Source: CAZQLE01 sp964593905
GTDB taxonomy: Bacteria; Chloroflexota; Anaerolineae; Anaerolineales; Anaerolineaceae
DNA length: 5,772 nt
Assembly: GCA_964593905.1 (NCBI GenBank)
Contig: CAZQLE010000220.1
Span: 1 to 5,772, forward strand
Direction of reading: 5' to 3'
Made by a program: the position numbers and the translations under genes. Of this stretch, positions 1 to 3,600 are shown piece by piece; the stretch's first letter is position 1; each line of letters starts with the position of its first letter. The notes below the pieces were generated by a model. The model was not told where the DNA came from. It saw only the letters and a list, made by a program, of their open reading frames with translations, and ran no database searches.

Positions 1-104
1 ATCTTGAAGCCGCAGCCGCCAGCGTGGAAAAGCTGAAGGCTCTGAAGGTGGGCCTCATTTACCCTGGGCACGGTGCGCCCTTTGAACTTTCGGCGCTGGG
101 CTGA
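1..104 (+). CDS. C-terminal end of a metallo-beta-lactamase-fold hydrolase (partial)
   Basis: This is the last 34 codons of a gene that begins before the window; the reading frame starts at base 3 and stops with TGA at 102-104. The visible tail runs from a charged helix (LEAAAASVEKLKAL) into GLIYPGHGAPFELSALG. The segment IYPGHGAPF resembles the final metal-site histidine motif (PGHG) of metallo-beta-lactamase-fold proteins of the glyoxalase II-like type, where the histidine binds the second zinc or iron. That family hydrolyses thioesters, lactones, phosphodiesters and other substrates, so no specific activity can be read from this tail. The gene is on the same strand as the hemerythrin that follows about 100 bases later. 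The fold call rests on one short motif and is moderately sure. Confidence 0.6.
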   Translation, partial: LEAAAASVEKLKALKVGLIYPGHGAPFELSALG

Positions 105-112
105 AATTGCGC

Positions 113-128
113 CGCGCTGCGCAGCGCG
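113..128. repeat. Perfect 16-bp GC-only-arm palindrome after the hydrolase stop
   Basis: CGCGCTGC followed directly by its reverse complement GCAGCGCG begins eight bases after the hydrolase stop codon. In RNA it could fold into a short hairpin with a four-base loop. No run of T follows (next bases are TGAGAAAG), so it is not a standard intrinsic terminator. It could be a weak or factor-assisted 3' end for the upstream gene, or a dyad binding site in front of the hemerythrin gene. The symmetry is directly visible and the role is open. Confidence 0.4.
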
Positions 129-202
129 TGAGAAAGCGGCCAAATCTGGCAGGCTCATTTATCGAAGAACCCAATATTTTAAATTTACGCAACGAGGAAA
201 AC

Positions 203-616
203 ATGATGAAAAATAAGCTGTTTGATTTTGATAAAGAGTTTCGGCTGGGCATCGATGCAGTGGATGATGAACACGTGAAACTGGTGGAACTGTTGAACGA
301 GGTGCATTTTCTGTTGAGCGATGGCAAACGGGCCGAGGCGCGCGATTATTTCTGTGTTACCCTGTCGGCCTATGTGGATGAGCATTTTGCCAACGAAGAG
401 CGGTTTATGGAAAGTTTTGATTTTCCCATGCTGGAAGAGCACCGCAAGATTCACAATAATTTTCGCAAATCTTTTGAAGACTTAAAACCGCAGATTGAAT
501 TGTTGGATGAGGCTGCGTTTCGTCAGGCGCTGAGCGAGACCTTTGCCTGGATTCTCTCGCATATCGGCAAAACCGATAAGCGGTATGTGAAGTTTTATTT
601 TTCGAAAGGAACGTAA
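203..616 (+). CDS. Bacteriohemerythrin, single-domain
   Basis: A 137-residue protein with the size and full ligand set of a prokaryotic hemerythrin: a four-helix bundle that holds a non-haem di-iron centre and binds O2 reversibly. All seven expected ligands are visible: H24 (in DDEHVKLVELLN), H61 and E65 (HFANEE), H80 and H84 (HRKIH), and H120 and D125 (HIGKTD). The opening KLFDFDKEFRLGIDAVDDEH matches the usual start of the domain. There is no signal peptide, membrane helix or fused signalling domain, so it should be a soluble cytoplasmic protein used for O2 storage, delivery or sensing. I chose ATG at 203 because GAGG lies at 194-197 and the domain starts just after; ATG at 206 is equally possible. 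An in-frame TTG at 107 would add about 32 residues without family resemblance. The gene is AT-richer than its neighbours (47% GC over 241-600 by hand count). It has no obvious operon partner. Confidence 0.93.
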   Translation: MMKNKLFDFDKEFRLGIDAVDDEHVKLVELLNEVHFLLSDGKRAEARDYFCVTLSAYVDEHFANEERFMESFDFPMLEEHRKIHNNFRKSFEDLKPQIELLDEAAFRQALSETFAWILSHIGKTDKRYVKFYFSKGT

Positions 617-639
617 GGCTTACAGACACCGATTCGTGG

Positions 640-668
640 TTCACCGCAGCCCGGATTTGTGATAAACT
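640..668 (+). promoter_or_regulatory. Candidate sigma70-type promoter for the phosphoribosyltransferase gene
   Basis: TTCACC at 640-645 (4 of 6 to TTGACA) and TAAACT at 663-668 (4 of 6 to TATAAT) are 17 bases apart. TG at 660-661 sits exactly where an extended -10 TGn would be. Transcription would start near 675, giving a leader of about 45 bases before the ATG at 720. The hemerythrin gene stops at 616 with no visible terminator, so readthrough is also possible. This is a match by eye only. Confidence 0.35.
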
Positions 669-694
669 CTACGCCGTTGAATTTATCTGCGGTT

Positions 695-712
695 TCCCAA
701 GTTTGGGAGGAG
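695..712 (+). promoter_or_regulatory. Ribosome binding site inside a small inverted repeat
   Basis: GGGAGGAG at 705-712, seven bases before the ATG at 720, is a strong Shine-Dalgarno sequence. Its first half lies in an inverted repeat: TCCCAA (695-700), GT, TTGGGA (703-708). In mRNA TCCCA could pair with TGGGA across a four-base loop and cover the left part of the ribosome binding site. The pairing is short, so it may only tune translation, or the dyad may act as DNA. The site itself is clear and the regulatory reading is inference. Confidence 0.55.
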
Positions 713-719
713 TTGTTTT

Positions 720-1271
720 ATGTCACAATATGAGACCTATGCAGTAACGATTGCCGGCGTTCAGCGCGAGCTGCGCCTGTTTCAGATTAAACCGGGTTTG
801 AAGATCGCCATTTTGAATATTCTGGGTGACACCGAACTGGTGGAAGCCAGCGCCAAAGCCCTGGGCGAAAAGATGACAGCGGTAGATTATGACGTGCTCG
901 TCACCGCCGAGGCCAAATCGATCCCGCTGGCACATGCGCTGTCGGTGGTGACGAAGAAGCCCTATGTGGTGCTGCGCAAGGCCTATAAGCCCTACATGGG
1001 CGACGCGCTGGCCGCCGAGACCCTGTCCATTACCACCGGTGTGCCCCAGACCCTGTTTTTGGATGAGAAAGACCGCGACATGATGCACGGCAAAAAGGTG
1101 GTGATTGTGGACGATGTGATCAGCACCGGCTCCACGTTGCAGGGGATGCGCATGTTGCTGCAAAAGGCGGGCGCCAGTGTGGTGGGCGAGGCCGCCATTT
1201 TCACCGAGGGCGAGCGGGCCAAGTGGGTTAACATCATTTCGCTGGGTCATCTGCCGGTGTTTACCGACTAA
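720..1271 (+). CDS. Purine-type phosphoribosyltransferase (Apt/COG0503-like)
   Basis: A 183-residue type I phosphoribosyltransferase, which joins a base to PRPP and releases pyrophosphate. The PRPP-binding signature is complete at residues 127-139 (VVIVDDVISTGST), with the two acidic residues and the TGST phosphate loop. VTAEAKSIPLAHALS at 61-75 fits the pyrophosphate-loop region where Apt proteins have TEARGF, and PYVVLRKAYK at 81-90 matches the conserved Apt strand with its R-K pair. Length agrees with adenine phosphoribosyltransferase (about 170-185). The PPi loop reads AEAKS and not EARGF, and the C-terminus (TEGERAKWVNIISLGHLPVF) carries the family's usual acidic and hydrophobic hood, so the base could be adenine, hypoxanthine/guanine or xanthine; I give no symbol. 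The protein lacks a signal peptide and should act in the cytoplasm in purine salvage. It is preceded by its own candidate promoter and followed by a strong terminator, so it is probably transcribed alone. Confidence 0.85.
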   Translation: MSQYETYAVTIAGVQRELRLFQIKPGLKIAILNILGDTELVEASAKALGEKMTAVDYDVLVTAEAKSIPLAHALSVVTKKPYVVLRKAYKPYMGDALAAETLSITTGVPQTLFLDEKDRDMMHGKKVVIVDDVISTGSTLQGMRMLLQKAGASVVGEAAIFTEGERAKWVNIISLGHLPVFTD

Positions 1272-1306
1272 GACCGCCCATCCTTTTGTGCCGCGAAAAA
1301 AAAATT

Positions 1307-1340
1307 AACAGCCGCGAATTGATTCGCGGCTGTTTTTGTT
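1307..1340. terminator. Bidirectional intrinsic terminator between convergent genes
   Basis: AACAGCCGCGAAT (1307-1319) and ATTCGCGGCTGTT (1322-1334) are a perfect 13-base inverted repeat around TG; sterically the loop will be four to six bases. On the plus strand TTTTTGTT (1333-1340) follows, ending the phosphoribosyltransferase transcript about 35 bases after its stop. On the minus strand the stem is followed by AA and then nine T (the complement of A at 1296-1304), ending the transporter transcript after its stop at 1366. Both directions therefore have a stem and a U tract. Confidence 0.92.
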
Positions 1341-1365
1341 GTGCTTGATTCGTACTTGTGTCAGA

Positions 1366-2571
1366 TCAGGCGGTCTTTTGCCTGCCCGAGACCCATTCGA
1401 TTACCCCGTAGGTGGCAGCCGAAAGCAGCAGCGCGAATAGAATCACCAGCATCATCACCACCGGGCCAACCCGCTCAAACAATTGTCCTATTAATGAAGG
1501 GATGATCATTGCCCCCGCGCTCATGCCCACAAAGAACAGGGCCGTAATTTGCCCGGTGAGCTGCAAGCGCCGCTCGGCCACGGTGAGAATCATCGGGAAG
1601 CCCGACGCCATGCCCAGCCCCACCAGCCCGACGCCCACCCGCAGCAGCAGCAGCGACCCCGGCCAGATCAGAATGATCCCCAGCCCCAGGGTGCAGAGCA
1701 CAAAATCGCCCACCAGCATCCAGCCCGGTTTGACGCGGGTTGAAATGGGAATGGCGGCCAGCCGGCCCAGGGTGAAGATGCCCCAGAAAAGCGAGTTTAA
1801 GTAAGCTGCCCCGGCCTGGTCGGTCATGCCCAGCGAGTAGGCATAGGTGTAGATCCACGAGCTAAAGGCCGACTCAGACCCGGCAAAAAGGAAGTAAAAG
1901 GCGACGATCAACCCCACCAGCAGGGCAGCCGGCGCAGCCGTCAGCGGCGGGCGCTGCCCGGCCGCGGGCTTTTCGGCGTTATTTTGAAAGGGTGAAGCCG
2001 GGCCTTTGCGCAGCAGCAGCACGGCGATGGCTGGCAGCACCAGCAGCGCAATGGCGCGGTAGCCCCAGGTGATGCTGCCGGCCGTCAGCAAGGCGCGGGC
2101 CACCACAATTGGCGAAAGCAGCGCACCGACGCCATAGAAGAAATGCAGTGCGCTCATGAAGGGCGCCGTGCGCTCGCGGTAGGTCCATACGATCAGGGTG
2201 TTGCCGCCTACATCCAGCACACCTTCACCCATGCCCAGCACAAACAGCAGGATCGCCAGCAGGGTTAAGCTGACGATGCCGGGGGTGACGGCCACACACA
2301 GCGACATGAGCAGCAGTGCGGCGGCCATAATGCGGTTGCCGCCGCCAAAACGGTCGAACAGCCGCCCGCCAAACAGCGAACCCGAAAGATAGCCAAACGA
2401 ACGCGCCAGAAACAACACGCTGATCTGTTGCAGTGTGCTGCCGGTGTTTTCGGCCAGGCCGGTGAGGGTGGGCCCCAATGAAGCGGTGGTCAGGCCCAGT
2501 GCGATGAAGGCCGCGTAATATCCGGCGGCCGGGGCTGCGCTGGCAGCGGTGCGGCGAATTGAAAAAGCCAT
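1366..2571 (-). CDS. MFS transporter, FucP/NaGLT1-like (sugar-type) carrier
   Basis: A 401-residue integral membrane protein with the length and hydrophobic pattern of a 12-helix major facilitator. The loop between helices 2 and 3 carries the MFS signature as GGRLFDRFGG (residues 68-77). A hydrophilic stretch at about 188-212 (RKGPASPFQNNAEKPAAGQ) is the usual central loop between the two six-helix halves. Helix 4-5 motifs VLDVGGNTLIVW (118-129) and ALHFFYGVGALLSP (141-154) recall the NaGLT1/MFSD4 and FucP branch, whose members have D-T-G-G-N and ALHFxFGxGA there; GSESAFSSW (231-239) sits where that branch has its Glu and Trp motif. A sugar or related small polar substrate driven by H+ or Na+ is a reasonable guess, unproven. 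The ATG at 2571-2569 has AAAAGGA seven bases upstream on the minus strand. The gene stands alone, divergent from maf and convergent with the phosphoribosyltransferase gene. Confidence 0.87.
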   Translation of the reverse strand: MAFSIRRTAASAAPAAGYYAAFIALGLTTASLGPTLTGLAENTGSTLQQISVLFLARSFGYLSGSLFGGRLFDRFGGGNRIMAAALLLMSLCVAVTPGIVSLTLLAILLFVLGMGEGVLDVGGNTLIVWTYRERTAPFMSALHFFYGVGALLSPIVVARALLTAGSITWGYRAIALLVLPAIAVLLLRKGPASPFQNNAEKPAAGQRPPLTAAPAALLVGLIVAFYFLFAGSESAFSSWIYTYAYSLGMTDQAGAAYLNSLFWGIFTLGRLAAIPISTRVKPGWMLVGDFVLCTLGLGIILIWPGSLLLLRVGVGLVGLGMASGFPMILTVAERRLQLTGQITALFFVGMSAGAMIIPSLIGQLFERVGPVVMMLVILFALLLSAATYGVIEWVSGRQKTA

Positions 2572-2880
2572 ATTTCTATCCTTTTTCCGGGCGCCGGCGG
2601 AATATCCCCCCCTGGACGAAAAGGGTTGTCTTTAACCCTGTGAAGGGAAGGCTGCCCGGTGGTGTGGTCTTATTCTACTGTATCTTTATCATACCCGAAA
2701 AATGCAATTTCGTGCAGAATAAATCAATAAACTGTAAAAATACTTAAGAAAAGTGCAGAAACAGGCAGCGCTCGCCGTTGCTGGCCGCGCTTTGCAGGCC
2801 GAAGATGAGCCAGACGGCCCCCGCTGGGGGAGAAGAATCATCCTTTGTCAGAGAGAAAATCTTTGTGTTAGAATCATTCA
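2572..2880. other. Divergent intergenic region between the MFS gene and maf
   Basis: I see no gene in these 309 bases. The left 100 bases form the leader of the minus-strand transporter gene, with its ribosome binding site and a small TTCCG/CGGAA inverted repeat (2585-2589, 2598-2602). The stretch about 2665-2750 is markedly AT-rich and is the likely promoter zone for the transporter; the best -10 on the minus strand is TATGAT (2693-2688), but its -35 is poor. An 8-base word GTGCAGAA occurs twice (2712-2719 and 2753-2760). CCCCC-GCT-GGGGG at 2818-2830 is a short inverted repeat with no T run. The right edge holds the maf promoter. Open frames here lack ribosome binding sites and protein-like composition. 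Confidence 0.6.
2845..2874 (+). promoter_or_regulatory. Extended -10 sigma70-type promoter for the maf-pbp operon
   Basis: TTGTCA at 2845-2850 (5 of 6 to TTGACA) and TAGAAT at 2869-2874 (5 of 6 to TATAAT) are 18 bases apart, and TG at 2866-2867 supplies the extended -10. The expected start of transcription, six to eight bases after the -10, falls at 2880-2882, on the ATG at 2881. This is the best promoter match in the window and implies an mRNA with no leader. Confidence 0.6.
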
Positions 2881-3573
2881 ATGCAAAATGTTGAATTGAT
2901 CCTGGCTTCCAATTCTCCACGCCGGCGCCAACTGTTGACCTGGCTGAACTGGGGGCCGGTCCTTCTCGGCGCACAAATTGACGAAACCCCGCTGCCCGCT
3001 GAAAAACCGCAGGTGTATACCCGCCGGTTGGCCGAACAGAAGGCGCGTCAGGCGGCGCGGTTGTGGGCACAAGACGGTTCGGGCCCAGGCCCGCAGCGCA
3101 CCCTGATTCTGGCCGCCGATACCACCGTGGCCGACGGCGACGACCTGCTGGGCAAGCCCGCAGACGCCGCCGAAGCGCGGCAGATGCTGGCGCGGCTGCG
3201 CGGCAGGGTGCACCAGGTGGTGACTGCGCTGGCCTTGCTCGACCCCCTCACCGCGCAGATGGAAACCGAGGTGTGTGTGTCGCAGGTGCCAATGCGCGCC
3301 TACGCCGACGAGGAAATTCACGCATATGTCGAAAGCGGTGACCCGCTGGATAAAGCCGGGGCGTATGCCATTCAACATGCCGGGTTTCATCCGGTGGAAC
3401 ATTTTGGCGGCTGTTTTGCCAGTGTGATGGGCCTGCCGATGTGTCATCTCATCCGCGCTGCGCGCCGGTTGGGCTGGCAGGCCGCCGATGGCGCGCCCGC
3501 TGTGTGCCGCCTTCATCTGGATTATGAATGTAAAATCTACCCCGCGGTTTTGCGCGGAGAACTGGCAGGTTGA
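2881..3573 (+). CDS. maf: Maf family nucleoside triphosphate pyrophosphatase
   Basis: A 230-residue Maf/HAM1-fold protein. The family hydrolyses nucleoside triphosphates, often dTTP, UTP or modified forms, to the monophosphate and pyrophosphate, and is linked to septum inhibition. Core motifs appear in order: LILASNSPRRRQLL (6-19; S10, R14, R15), the acidic DET with E35, AEQKA with K54, ILAADTTVADGDDLLGKP (76-93; D80, K92), and the C-terminal GDPLDKAGAYAIQHAG (153-168). The YhdE-type substrate pattern is more likely than the YceF type, but I am not sure. The protein is some 30 residues longer than the usual 190-200: a tail after about residue 192 holds C209 and C217 (C-x7-C) and ends in PAVLRGELAG. 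There is no Shine-Dalgarno sequence before the ATG, and a good promoter puts the transcript start at the ATG itself. The PBP gene starts 27 bases after its stop, in the same frame, so the two are very likely co-transcribed. Confidence 0.92.
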   Translation: MQNVELILASNSPRRRQLLTWLNWGPVLLGAQIDETPLPAEKPQVYTRRLAEQKARQAARLWAQDGSGPGPQRTLILAADTTVADGDDLLGKPADAAEARQMLARLRGRVHQVVTALALLDPLTAQMETEVCVSQVPMRAYADEEIHAYVESGDPLDKAGAYAIQHAGFHPVEHFGGCFASVMGLPMCHLIRAARRLGWQAADGAPAVCRLHLDYECKIYPAVLRGELAG

Positions 3574-3588
3574 AGGATGACCTTGCCC

Positions 3589-3594
3589 AAGGAG
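3589..3594 (+). promoter_or_regulatory. Ribosome binding site that decides the TTG start of the PBP gene
   Basis: AAGGAG lies six bases before TTG at 3601. An in-frame ATG at 3577 is the alternative, but it has only CAGG at 3566-3569 before it, and starting there would place eight residues (MTLPKEFA) ahead of the lipoprotein signal. The TTG start gives a standard signal opening with three lysines. I prefer TTG. Confidence 0.75.
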
Positions 3595-3600
3595 TTTGCT

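Noticed and set aside
107..202. N-terminal extension of the hemerythrin from TTG at 107
   Set aside because: The added residues are unlike the family, run through the GC palindrome, and a better ribosome binding site precedes ATG at 203.
723..1250. Long minus-strand open frame, His- and Gly-rich, 175 codons
   Set aside because: It lies fully opposite the phosphoribosyltransferase gene, which has clear motifs and a ribosome binding site. The composition is that of an antisense shadow in GC-biased codons.
1637..1656. CAG trinucleotide run that looks like a microsatellite
   Set aside because: On the coding strand it is a run of CTG codons for leucine in a membrane helix of the transporter.
2559..2747. 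Small plus-strand frame of 62 codons in the intergenic region
   Set aside because: It overlaps the transporter start, has no Shine-Dalgarno site, and its product shows no protein-like pattern.
2818..2830. CCCCC-GCT-GGGGG inverted repeat as a terminator
   Set aside because: No T run on either side, a three-base loop, and it sits just before a promoter with no gene ending nearby.
2744..3070. Minus-strand frame of 108 codons covering the maf promoter
   Set aside because: No ribosome binding site, overlaps the maf N-terminus, and the product is low-complexity.
2878..3516. Minus-strand open frame of 212 codons
   Set aside because: Opposite maf, with no recognisable domain and the His/Gln/Arg-rich look of a shadow.
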